From JAPLKX01 sp035530195 (GTDB lineage: Bacteria > Hydrogenedentota > Hydrogenedentia > Hydrogenedentales > SLHB01), in assembly GCA_035530195.1 (NCBI GenBank), contig DATKVG010000154.1:1-19961 (forward strand): DNA of 19,961 nt. The letters run 5' to 3'. Every line of letters starts with the position of its first letter. Positions within the stretch are counted from its first letter, which is position 1. Under the pieces are notes generated by a model. The model saw only the letters and a program-made list of their open reading frames with translations. It was not told the DNA's origin and searched no databases. The position numbers and the translations under genes were made by a program. Below are positions 6,384 through 13,154 of this stretch, piece by piece.

Positions 6384-7211
6384 ATGGAGAATTGTGCGAT
6401 GTGTTTTCGGGTGGTACTCCTGGCGGTATGTGGCGGTTTATTTTGTGGCGTCAGCACGGCGCAGGACGTGATGGGCGACGTGCTGATGGAGAAGCTGGTA
6501 AAACCGACCAACGGTGCGTGGGCGTGGTATGACTTGTCGGACGCGACGTCGGATCAGGCGTTCTTGATGCGGCTGGCGATCGTGGGCGAGGAACGGGTCG
6601 GGATGAAGCAGGGGTACTGGCTGGAGATAGAAATTGTGCCGATCATCGGTTACCGCAGCGTCTACAAGATGCTGGTGACAGGCCCTGCAAGCGACCCGAA
6701 AAACCTGCACAAGGTGTTGCAGCGCGTGGGGCGCGGGGATGTCGAGGAGGTGCCGGTCGACACGGACGCGGCCAAGGAAGAGAAGCCGGCTCCCGAACCT
6801 GAACGCAAGCTGGTGGGCGAGGAAGAGGTGACAATTCGGGACGGGTCGGCCCTCAAGGTCGAGCATTACCAGGTAACCAGGGACGGTCAGAGCGTCGACA
6901 TCTGGCTGAACGACGAGGTCCGGCCGATGGGCATTGTCAAGCAGGTCACGCCGTCGGGCGAGTTCAAGCTGCGCAACTACGGCGTTGGCGGGCAGGACGC
7001 GCGCAGCGTAATCAATGATCCGCTGCCGGCGGGGTTGGGCGAGAAAATCGAGGACATGAAAGTCGAGGTGGGCGTAGTGGACCCGGCCGAACAACCCGAG
7101 GCCGCGCCAGGAGAGCCGGCCGCACCGCCGCAAAATCCCAAGACGCCGAAACCGCGGGCCTCAGAAGGCCCGTTGGCCTCAGAAGGCCCGGCCGGAAAGG
7201 CAGCGCCATGA
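6384..7211 (+). CDS. exported protein of unknown function
   Basis: Encodes 275 aa. The ATG at 6384 is chosen over the adjacent TTG at 6381, with AAGG at 6372-6375. A cysteine-containing signal peptide (VVLLAVCGGLFCGVSTAQ) precedes the mature chain. Residues 30-115 (VLMEKLVKPTNGAWAWYDL and following) and 145-210 (a strand-rich part containing VEHYQVTRDGQSVDIWLNDEV) suggest two beta-rich halves joined by an acidic Pro/Glu linker (about 120-145). The tail is Pro/Ala/Glu-rich and ends in a duplicated hexapeptide, ASEGPL/ASEGPA. No family is recognised. Its stop overlaps the start of the next lipoprotein gene (ATGA), so the two are probably co-translated and may act together in the envelope. A TATAAA box at 6347-6352 could be a -10 element but lacks a good -35. 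Confidence 0.7.
   Translation: MENCAMCFRVVLLAVCGGLFCGVSTAQDVMGDVLMEKLVKPTNGAWAWYDLSDATSDQAFLMRLAIVGEERVGMKQGYWLEIEIVPIIGYRSVYKMLVTGPASDPKNLHKVLQRVGRGDVEEVPVDTDAAKEEKPAPEPERKLVGEEEVTIRDGSALKVEHYQVTRDGQSVDIWLNDEVRPMGIVKQVTPSGEFKLRNYGVGGQDARSVINDPLPAGLGEKIEDMKVEVGVVDPAEQPEAAPGEPAAPPQNPKTPKPRASEGPLASEGPAGKAAP
7155..7193 (+). repeat. duplicated 18-bp palindromic unit at a gene end
   Basis: Two direct copies of an 18-bp unit (7158-7175 and 7176-7193) differ only in the last three bases. Each contains an inverted repeat. CGGGCCT (7155-7161) pairs with AGGCCCG (7166-7172) around CAGA, and GGCCT (7175-7179) pairs with AGGCC (7184-7188) around CAGA. The repeats are read in frame as ASEGP twice and lie just before the overlap with the next gene's start at 7208. 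Confidence 0.85.
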
Positions 7212-7951
7212 CGTTCACGCGGGGGATCGGCCTTCGAGTTTTGCTGGCCATGGTTTGTGTGCTGGCGGTTTCGTGCGCGACGCGCGGGCCACGCGGAAAG
7301 AAGCCGGGTGTGGCGCCGGTCGCGGCCGAATTCACGCCGGTGTCTTTTGTGTCGCCCATTCACGTGGAGAGCGGCGCGTATGGCAATCTTTATGCGTCGG
7401 ACTCGTACGCGGTGTGGGCGAACCCGGAAGTTGCGGCACTGAAAAAGGCGCAGGCGGTCGAGGCCGGCGAGACGGTCGACCCGAAGTTGGAGACACTCGG
7501 CCAGGCGTTCAACGACAATTTCCTGGTGTTCGAGTGCCATCTGGTATCGGCGTTCGCCGACACGAGCATCGGGTACGATGCGGTGGGCCTGCGGGGCGCG
7601 GACGTGTATTTGCTGACAGCCGACGGGCGAGCGGTGCGGCCGATACAGATGGCGATGGCGGGGCCGGTTCGCGAGACACCGCAGGGCGCGCTTAAGAAAT
7701 TCGAGCGGGTCAATCTGGTGGTGTTTCCGCGCCGAGACGTGGCTACCGGGGTGCCGACTGTAGATTCGGGTTCGCGGGCGGCGCGCCTGGTGATCGAGGC
7801 GGTGCAGACGAAGTTTTATTTTGAATGGGCGTCGTTGAGGGCGCCAACGCGACCCGCCGCACCCACTATGGAAGACCGGCTGCGGGCGGTGAAACTGGGG
7901 TTTAACGAGTTTTACCGCAAACTGCTCGCGGGCGCGCACATCTTTGATTAG
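7208..7951 (+). CDS. lipoprotein of unknown function
   Basis: Encodes 247 aa from ATG 7208, overlapping the upstream TGA. The signal peptide ends with a lipobox, LAVSC, making Cys23 the predicted lipidated residue. The mature protein has an apparent single beta-rich domain: DNFLVFECHLVSAFADTSIGYDAVGLRGADVYLLTADGR, then RVNLVVFPRRD, then RAARLVIEAVQTKFYFEWAS split over strands. The conserved-looking end, MEDRLRAVKLGFNEFYRKLLAG, is helical. The layout, with surface strands and a tail after TKFYFEW, is not one I can name. It is probably outer-membrane anchored and encoded as a pair with the exported protein upstream. Confidence 0.72.
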   Translation: MTFTRGIGLRVLLAMVCVLAVSCATRGPRGKKPGVAPVAAEFTPVSFVSPIHVESGAYGNLYASDSYAVWANPEVAALKKAQAVEAGETVDPKLETLGQAFNDNFLVFECHLVSAFADTSIGYDAVGLRGADVYLLTADGRAVRPIQMAMAGPVRETPQGALKKFERVNLVVFPRRDVATGVPTVDSGSRAARLVIEAVQTKFYFEWASLRAPTRPAAPTMEDRLRAVKLGFNEFYRKLLAGAHIFD

Positions 7952-7981
7952 GGTTTGGGGTATGGGGTTTGGGGTATGGGG
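7947..7981 (+). repeat. TTTGGGG/TATGGGG heptamer array on a stop codon
   Basis: Four contiguous heptamers alternate TTTGGGG (7954-7960), TATGGGG (7961-7967), TTTGGGG (7968-7974) and TATGGGG (7975-7981). They are preceded by ATTAGGG (7947-7953), which contains the TAG stop codon of the lipoprotein gene. The alternation means a 14-bp unit was duplicated. The G-runs (five runs of three to four) could in principle fold as a G-quadruplex on the plus strand. Confidence 0.9.
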
Positions 7982-7985
7982 TAAG

Positions 7986-8000
7986 AAGCGCGGCTGGACT
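7986..8000 (+). repeat. isolated copy of the palindromic element's end
   Basis: A 15-bp sequence, AAGCGCGGCTGGACT, at 7986-8000 is identical to 8162-8176, inside the right arm of the element at 8041-8179 and in the same orientation. It may be a remnant of an earlier insertion or a second end. It lies directly after the heptamer array, in the 301-bp gap between the lipoprotein and methyltransferase genes. Confidence 0.7.
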
Positions 8001-8040
8001 TCGGTATCTAAGTACATGGATCGGCAAATATGGCGCCGCA

Positions 8041-8179
8041 TGGAGTGCGGCCGCTCTTAGCGCGCTTGCCACCGCTTTTCATAGTGCAAAGCTTTCTTCG
8101 CAAACCATGTCGCACGTACCAGGCAAGGCCTTCCTGCCGAAAAAGCGGCAGCAAGCGCGCTAAGCGCGGCTGGACTCCA
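8041..8179. mobile_element. 139-bp MITE-like palindromic element
   Basis: Two 39-bp arms, 8041-8079 and 8141-8179, are inverted copies of each other with 34 of 39 positions matching (my own base-by-base alignment). The outer ends read TGGAGT...ACTCCA, and the longest exact block is CTTAGCGCGCTTGC. The 61-bp centre (8080-8140) has no ORF of note. The size, long terminal inverted repeats and lack of coding potential fit a non-autonomous MITE or a large REP/BIME-like unit. No obvious target-site duplication was found next to the ends. It occupies most of the gap between the lipoprotein and methyltransferase genes. The hairpin could also affect transcription across the gap. Confidence 0.75.
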
Positions 8180-8252
8180 AAACAGCCCTTGATTATTCCG
8201 CGGCAAAAAGAGAAGATATTGCCAGCAGAAACCTTAAACAAAGGGCCGTTCC

Positions 8253-9029
8253 GTGGGAAAAGGCAGTACCGGCACAAGGGGCCGGCCAACAGTCAAAGCG
8301 GGGGGACAGGCAACGATCCAGCAGTCGGGCCAGATGAGCTACGCGGAAAACTATGAGCGCTGTTGCCTTGAATCGGCGGGCGCTATCGAGCGGGCTTTTA
8401 TGCGCCTGATGACGCGGAAGGCGGAGAAAATCGGCCAGGCCAGCCACAAGATCTGGTCGTTGAAATACCTGATTGACCATTATTTTGCGGGCCGCAGCGG
8501 GTTGCGGGTGCTGGACTGCGGGGCGTGGAACGGGTGGTTCCTCAGCTACGACGTGCCCGAGATCGCCCACCGAATCGCGTTGGATTTCGACCCGTATTAC
8601 GCGGGCGAACTGGGGCGGTCGGGCATCCGGTTTGTTCTGGCCGACATGGAAAAAGGCGCGCTGCCGCTTGCGGCCAGTTCGATTGACCTGCTCGCCATGA
8701 CGAGCACGCTCGAACACCTCTCGTGCCCTGAGCACGTCGCGCTCGAGATCCGCCGCGTCCTCAAACCCGGCGGGATCGCGTTCGTCACCGTCCCCAACAT
8801 CCTGAAATACGGGTTCAGATTCTGGGACGACGTGACGCACAAGCGGCCGTTCAACGGCAAGTCGCTGAGGTTCCTGTTTGAGACGCACGGGCTCGAAACC
8901 GTTCAACTCTGCCCGTATAACCACAACCTGTTCATCGCGGGCAACCTGTTCCCCGGCCCCGTGCACCGGTTCCTGATGCAGTTGCGGGGAAAAGCCCTTA
9001 TGTATATAGGGAGGAAACCGGGGCCGTGA
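8253..9029 (+). CDS. class I SAM-dependent methyltransferase
   Basis: Encodes 258 aa if started at GTG 8253, which has AAGGG at 8241-8245. ATG 8334 (231 aa, MSYAENYERCC) has no ribosome site but begins where the family-like sequence begins, so the true start is uncertain. SAM-binding motif I is LRVLDCGAWNG, followed by the acidic strand end ALDFD. Motif IV reads IDLLAMTSTLEHL, and RRVLKPGGIAFVTVPN is the typical post-motif strand. The late segment WDDVTHKRPFNGKSLRFLFETHGLE is of a kind common in methyltransferases of cell-surface polysaccharide or lipid clusters. The stop overlaps the GTG of the next gene (GTGA), indicating coupled translation with the flippase-methyltransferase fusion. The substrate is unknown. 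Confidence 0.87.
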   Translation: MGKGSTGTRGRPTVKAGGQATIQQSGQMSYAENYERCCLESAGAIERAFMRLMTRKAEKIGQASHKIWSLKYLIDHYFAGRSGLRVLDCGAWNGWFLSYDVPEIAHRIALDFDPYYAGELGRSGIRFVLADMEKGALPLAASSIDLLAMTSTLEHLSCPEHVALEIRRVLKPGGIAFVTVPNILKYGFRFWDDVTHKRPFNGKSLRFLFETHGLETVQLCPYNHNLFIAGNLFPGPVHRFLMQLRGKALMYIGRKPGP

Positions 9030-10756
9030 TTGACGCGGCCCGCGGCAGCGAACCGGAGCACTTGGCGCAAACCGCGCCTATCCCGGCCAAATCGCCGTTC
9101 CGCCGCCTGTGGGTGGTGGGCGCTTTCCTGTACGGCGGTTTTCTGTGGTGGATCGGCTGGGGCCGGATCGGGCTGGTTCTGGCGTCGGTCGACGTGTCCG
9201 CGCTGCTGGCGATGGCGGGGGTGATAGGGTGCGCGCTGGCCGTCCGTGTGGCGAAATGGCGGCTGGTGCTCGGGCCGCGGGCGGGCGCGATAGGGCTGTA
9301 CTTTCTGGCAAAAGCCGGGGGCGACTGGTCGCCGGGCCGTGTGGGCGAGTTGGCGCCGCTGATGTTGCGCCCCTACCGGACCGCGCGGGTCGGCGCCTGG
9401 ATCGTCACGGACCGTCTGCTCGAAATGGCGGCGACACTGGGTCTGGGCGCGTTGGGCATCGTGGCGTTCGGGCTCGAGTCGGGCATGCCCGCGATAGGCC
9501 CGATGCCGCAGGCCCGGCTGTACAACATGCTGGTTTACGTGGCGGCCGCGTTGATCGTGCTGGTGGCGGCGCCCGCGGTAATCCTGACTCGTCGCGGCCT
9601 GTTTCTTTTTCTCGCCAACCGGCTCGAGCGGCGGCAGGGCTTGCGGCGGTTGAGCAGGATTGCTTCGCTGCTTGTGGATGTCAGCACCGAAGTGCGTGGG
9701 TTCGGCGCGAAAGTGCCCATGGCGTCCGCGATGACGTTCCTGGCGACGGCGCTGGACATTGTTGTGGGCATGCTGCTCTACCGGAGCTTCGGCTACACGC
9801 TGTCGTTCATGCTGCTGGCGGCGGTCCAGTGCGCCCACGCGCTGGCCAGCGCGTTTCCGTTCACGCCCAACGCGACCGGCGTGCCGTATCTTGTTGCGGC
9901 AGGGCTTCTGTTCGAGGTTGCGGGCGTTCCCGCGGACGTGCTGGGCGCGTCGGTGGGCGTCAGCATCGCGATCACCAACGCCGTGTTCTGGGGCGCGTTC
10001 CTGATCGGCATTCGCGCGCGCACGGGCGCGGGGCTGAACCGCGGCCCCGTGGAGGCTTCCCGCCAGGATTGCCTGTTTGATTACCTGGCGTCGGGCGACG
10101 TGCTCTACGAATATGACGCGGTTTCGCTCGAGCGGCTCAACGACCTCGTGCCGGACAAGGGCCGCCTGCTTGATATGGGTTGCGGCGACGGCGGCATCGC
10201 CGCAGGGCTCGACGCCCGCTCGGTGGTCGCGCTTGACATCTCGCCGCGGTGTGCGGTGCTTGCCTCGAGGCGCGGCGTGCCGTGCATCGTGGCGGACGCG
10301 CGGATGCCGCTGCCCTTCGCTGCCGGTTCGTTCGACACCGTCTACTGCATCGACGTGCTTCACCACGTGCCCCGGGCGGCGTGGCACGGGCTCGTGGCGG
10401 AGTTCCACAGAGTTCTCAAACCGCTCGGGCGCCTCGCGATTGTTGAGCCGGACGCGCGCTACGCGTTCGTCCGGTGGACGCAGGCGCCCCGCTCGCCGAT
10501 CCGTGTCGCGCCCTGCCCCGATGAGCCCGCCATCGACCCGGGCCGGCTCGAACCGATCCTCGCGGCGCGCGGCTTCAACGTCGAGCGCGAGCCCATCAGG
10601 ATCGACGGGCGCCAGGCGTGCCGCAGCGTTTTCCCTATGTGGCAGCGCCTCCTGAAAGCGCCGTTCGTCCTGGCGCTCGCCACGTGGCACGGCGGGCGGC
10701 CCAACAAGTTCGTGCTGCTCGCGCATAAGCAGGCGATCGAGGAGGTTCGACAATGA
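9026..10756 (+). CDS. LPG-synthase-TM-type flippase fused to a methyltransferase
   Basis: Encodes 576 aa from GTG 9026, overlapping the upstream stop; GGGAGG lies at 9009-9014. Residues about 28-330 form a multi-spanning membrane region with the pattern KAGGDWSPGRVGELAPLML (96-114) and a following TDRLLEMAATL. This is characteristic of the lysylphosphatidylglycerol synthase transmembrane/AglD-like family (PF03706 type), thought to move lipids or lipid-linked sugars across membranes. Residues about 345-576 are a complete class I methyltransferase with motif I LLDMGCGDGG (381-390), VALDIS (401-406), FDTVYCIDVLHHV (436-448) and HRVLKPLGRLAIVEPD (461-476). One continuous frame joins both halves with no sign of a frameshift. 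The fusion suggests that the membrane half delivers or anchors the lipid substrate that the cytoplasmic half methylates (inference). Confidence 0.87.
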   Translation: MIDAARGSEPEHLAQTAPIPAKSPFRRLWVVGAFLYGGFLWWIGWGRIGLVLASVDVSALLAMAGVIGCALAVRVAKWRLVLGPRAGAIGLYFLAKAGGDWSPGRVGELAPLMLRPYRTARVGAWIVTDRLLEMAATLGLGALGIVAFGLESGMPAIGPMPQARLYNMLVYVAAALIVLVAAPAVILTRRGLFLFLANRLERRQGLRRLSRIASLLVDVSTEVRGFGAKVPMASAMTFLATALDIVVGMLLYRSFGYTLSFMLLAAVQCAHALASAFPFTPNATGVPYLVAAGLLFEVAGVPADVLGASVGVSIAITNAVFWGAFLIGIRARTGAGLNRGPVEASRQDCLFDYLASGDVLYEYDAVSLERLNDLVPDKGRLLDMGCGDGGIAAGLDARSVVALDISPRCAVLASRRGVPCIVADARMPLPFAAGSFDTVYCIDVLHHVPRAAWHGLVAEFHRVLKPLGRLAIVEPDARYAFVRWTQAPRSPIRVAPCPDEPAIDPGRLEPILAARGFNVEREPIRIDGRQACRSVFPMWQRLLKAPFVLALATWHGGRPNKFVLLAHKQAIEEVRQ

Positions 10757-11496
10757 AGCTCGAGGGCGCAACGGTTTTGATCACGGGCGCATCACAGGGC
10801 GTGGGGCGGCATCTCGCGGTATATTTTGCGCGCAATATAGCGGGCGCCGACATTTTGATCACGGCGCGGAACGAGGCCAATCTGCGGGAAACCGCGCGGC
10901 TCGTGACCGAGGCCGGCGCCCGCTGCTCGTTCTACACCAGCGACCTGCGCGACTCGAAGTCGCTCGAAAACCTCGTTGAAACCGTCCGGCGCGACGGCCA
11001 GCGCGTCAACGTGCTGATCAACAATGCAGCCGATGTCACCTCGAAGCCGCTGATGCAGACATCGCTCGACGAGATCGACCGCCTTGTGCAGACGAACGTG
11101 ACGGGGCCGCTCCAGCTTTGCCGGCTCGTCGCGCCCATGATGATCGAGCGGGGCGGCGGCGCCATCGTCAACATCTCCTCGCTCGCCGGGTACAAGCCCA
11201 ACCCCGGCCAAACCGTCTATAGCGCCACGAAATCCGCCGTCAACGGGATCTCGGGCGCGCTTCGCGCCGAATTCCGGGGCACGCCGGTCCGCGTGATCAA
11301 CGTCGCGTTGTCTTCGATCAACGTGTCCGGCGAGCCGGGCCGGGGACAAGTGCCCGCGGATGTGTTCGCGGCGAAACTGGTAAGAGCCATTGATCGCGGC
11401 CAGCCGGAACTGTACCTCTCGCCTCTGACCAAATGGCTGATGCGCCTCTACAGGTTCTACCCGCCACTCGCCAACATCGTGCGGCCGCACAAATAA
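10753..11496 (+). CDS. classical short-chain dehydrogenase/reductase (SDR)
   Basis: Encodes 247 aa from ATG 10753, overlapping the previous TGA, with GAGGAGG at 10738-10744. The Rossmann cofactor motif is T11-G12-x3-G16-x-G18. Catalytic residues are complete: N115, S143, Y156 and K160 in YSATK, plus the structural NNAA (90-93). The C-terminal part, ELYLSPLTKWLMRLYRFYPPLANIV, is a hydrophobic tail like that in membrane-associated SDRs acting on fatty acyl or lipid substrates. It is the third gene of an overlapping run with two methyltransferase genes, which suggests reduction of a keto group on the same lipid or sugar. NAD versus NADP preference cannot be fixed from what I see, although TARN at the end of the second strand hints at NADP. 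Confidence 0.92.
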   Translation: MKLEGATVLITGASQGVGRHLAVYFARNIAGADILITARNEANLRETARLVTEAGARCSFYTSDLRDSKSLENLVETVRRDGQRVNVLINNAADVTSKPLMQTSLDEIDRLVQTNVTGPLQLCRLVAPMMIERGGGAIVNISSLAGYKPNPGQTVYSATKSAVNGISGALRAEFRGTPVRVINVALSSINVSGEPGRGQVPADVFAAKLVRAIDRGQPELYLSPLTKWLMRLYRFYPPLANIVRPHK

Positions 11497-11520
11497 GATC
11501 TCAGATCTCAGATCTTTTCT
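11495..11520 (+). terminator. AGATCTC heptamer array that can form a weak terminator
   Basis: AGATCTC occurs at 11496-11502 and 11503-11509, with a partial AGATCT at 11510-11515. The array starts on the last base of the SDR stop codon (TAA, 11494-11496). AAGATCT (11495-11501) can pair with AGATCTT (11510-11516) around an eight-base loop, and a short T-rich run follows (11515-11520). The stem is AT-rich, so termination would be weak. The feature is both a period-7 repeat and a possible end for the upstream transcript. Confidence 0.55.
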
Positions 11521-11576
11521 TGAGCCAGGAGCAGGTTCCCCGGTAGACTGAGCGTTTTGCCACCAAGGAGACGTGG

Positions 11577-12866
11577 ATGGAAGAGGATCTTTCTTCAGTG
11601 GCCGCCAAATATCTGATGGGCGGGGTGTCTTCGAGTTTTCGGCGCAACCCGTTCACGGGCGAGCCGTTTTACGTCGAGCGGGCGGAAGGCCCTTATATCT
11701 GGGACATCCGGGGCCGGCGGTACATTGATTTTTTCATGGGGCACGGGGCCTGCCCGCTCGGGCACAAGCGGCCGGAGATCGTGGGGGCGGTCCGTGACGC
11801 GCTCGATCTCGGCCTGTTCGCGGAGCATGACGGCCACCTGAGCGCGGCGCTCGCGCAGAAGATCGTCGAGCATGTGCCGTGCGCGGAGAAAGTGCGCTAC
11901 ACCAACTCGGGCAGCGAGGCGACGCTGCTTTGCCTGCGCCTGGCGCGCGGGTACACGGGCCGGGACAAGATCGTGCGGATCGACGGGCATTTCCACGGGG
12001 TGCACGACTACGTGCTGTGCAACAACCTGGCGGACAAGATCGACGCCGAAAACCCCGGCGACAGGCCGTCGCGGATCGGCGATCTCACGGCGGGCATCCC
12101 GCAGGCCATCAAAGACACGCTCTACGTGATCCCGTGGAACCGTGCCGACGTGTTTGAGGCGCTGGCGCGGGAAAAAGGCGGAGAGATCGCGGCCATCATT
12201 ATGAATCCCATCGACTACAACAACGGCTGCATCACCACATCGAGCGAGTACCTCGAGGCGATCCGCGAGACCTGCGACCGGTACGGCATTCTGCTGATTT
12301 TCGACGAGGTCCTTTCCGGGTTCCGGACGGGCCTGTCGTGCGCGCAGGGGTATTACGGCGTCACGCCGGACCTCTGCGCGCTGGCCAAAGCGCTCACCAA
12401 CGGGTTTCCGCTGGCGGCGGTGGCCGGGAAAGACGTCGTGATGCAGAAAATCATGGACCCGCGCGACCCCGTCATTGCCGGCGGGACGTTTTCGGGCAAC
12501 CTGCTGGGTTGCGCGGCGGGGCTGGCGGCGTTCGGCATCATGGAGCAGCCGGGCTTCTACGATGGCTGGCGCGTGCGCTCAGGCATATTCCTCGATGCGT
12601 TGCAGGGGCTGCTGGATAAGGCCGGCGTGCCCGCGCGCGTCCAGTGGCTTGGGCCGAATTTCTTCATTTATTTCGGCGTCGTGGCGCCGGTCACGCATTA
12701 TGCGCAGTTTAGCCAGATTGACCGGAAGTTGATGGGCCTGTTTTTCACCCGCTGCATCGAGGAAGGCCTGTATTTTCACACGGATTTCACGGTATCCGCG
12801 CAGCACACGCAATCCGTGCTCGACGAGGCGCTGTCGGTATTCGACACCGTGTTGGAGACATTGTAG
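11577..12866 (+). CDS. class III PLP-dependent aminotransferase, GSA-aminomutase-like
   Basis: Encodes 429 aa from ATG 11577, with AAGGAG at 11565-11570. Family motifs are GHGACPLGH (55-63), the PLP phosphate site NSGSEA (110-115), the ring-stacking region DGHFHGVHDY, IFDEV with D243 contacting the pyridine nitrogen, and the Schiff-base lysine K271 in ALAKALTNGFPLAAVAG. A TFSGN segment comes later. The overall architecture is that of glutamate-1-semialdehyde aminomutase-like aminotransferases. The surroundings hold no other tetrapyrrole genes, so a transaminase acting on a sugar, aldehyde or lipid intermediate from the neighbouring SDR is more likely than HemL (inference). An 80-bp gap with a heptamer array separates it from the SDR gene, so it may have its own transcript. 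Confidence 0.88.
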   Translation: MEEDLSSVAAKYLMGGVSSSFRRNPFTGEPFYVERAEGPYIWDIRGRRYIDFFMGHGACPLGHKRPEIVGAVRDALDLGLFAEHDGHLSAALAQKIVEHVPCAEKVRYTNSGSEATLLCLRLARGYTGRDKIVRIDGHFHGVHDYVLCNNLADKIDAENPGDRPSRIGDLTAGIPQAIKDTLYVIPWNRADVFEALAREKGGEIAAIIMNPIDYNNGCITTSSEYLEAIRETCDRYGILLIFDEVLSGFRTGLSCAQGYYGVTPDLCALAKALTNGFPLAAVAGKDVVMQKIMDPRDPVIAGGTFSGNLLGCAAGLAAFGIMEQPGFYDGWRVRSGIFLDALQGLLDKAGVPARVQWLGPNFFIYFGVVAPVTHYAQFSQIDRKLMGLFFTRCIEEGLYFHTDFTVSAQHTQSVLDEALSVFDTVLETL

Positions 12867-13154
12867 CGCCCACGGGACCTCGCCGATGTAACGGTGAAAA
12901 TCGTCCAGGTGTATTGTCTTCGGGGCGTGTGGTTGCAGCACGGGCCGGCATGCGTTGGTTGCCGCGTTCGCCGTGCTTGGCGGGGCGCAGCCGCGGAGTG
13001 TATGCTGGTGCGGGGCCGGGCCGCGAGCGGAATCCACTGGCCATAGCGGAAGGTAGGATGTGCACATTGGGAGACGGCTGTTTTTTGTTACCGCGGGCGT
13101 TTTGGCGCCGCGCGCGGCACTCCGTTTGAGCGGGCAACGCTTGGCGGGGGCGAA
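12867..13154. other. 288-bp non-coding gap
   Basis: No convincing gene is visible. The largest open frame on the plus strand lacks a ribosome site and family features. The gap contains a perfect 12-bp GC palindrome, GCCGCGCGCGGC (13107-13118), and a T-run (13080-13086) without a clear stem before it. A GGGGG at 13146-13150 serves as the ribosome site for the RND gene. Confidence 0.5.

Noticed and set aside
8189..8220. Promoter before the methyltransferase (TTGATT ... GATATT)
   Set aside because: The spacer is 20 bp and both hexamers are weak, so I did not list it.
8903..10771. Long antisense open frame (minus strand, 622 aa) opposite the flippase-methyltransferase gene
   Set aside because: It is Arg/His/Pro-rich, lacks a domain, and mirrors the codon bias of the real gene on the plus strand. 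High GC content commonly leaves antisense frames open.
11577..12866. hemL (true glutamate-1-semialdehyde aminomutase)
   Set aside because: The fold and PLP motifs agree, but the setting holds no tetrapyrrole genes and the enzyme sits beside an SDR/methyltransferase run, so a specific hemL call is not supported.
12867..13154. Small gene or transposase remnant in the gap before the RND gene
   Set aside because: Open frames on both strands lack ribosome sites and recognisable motifs. The translations look like random GC-rich sequence.
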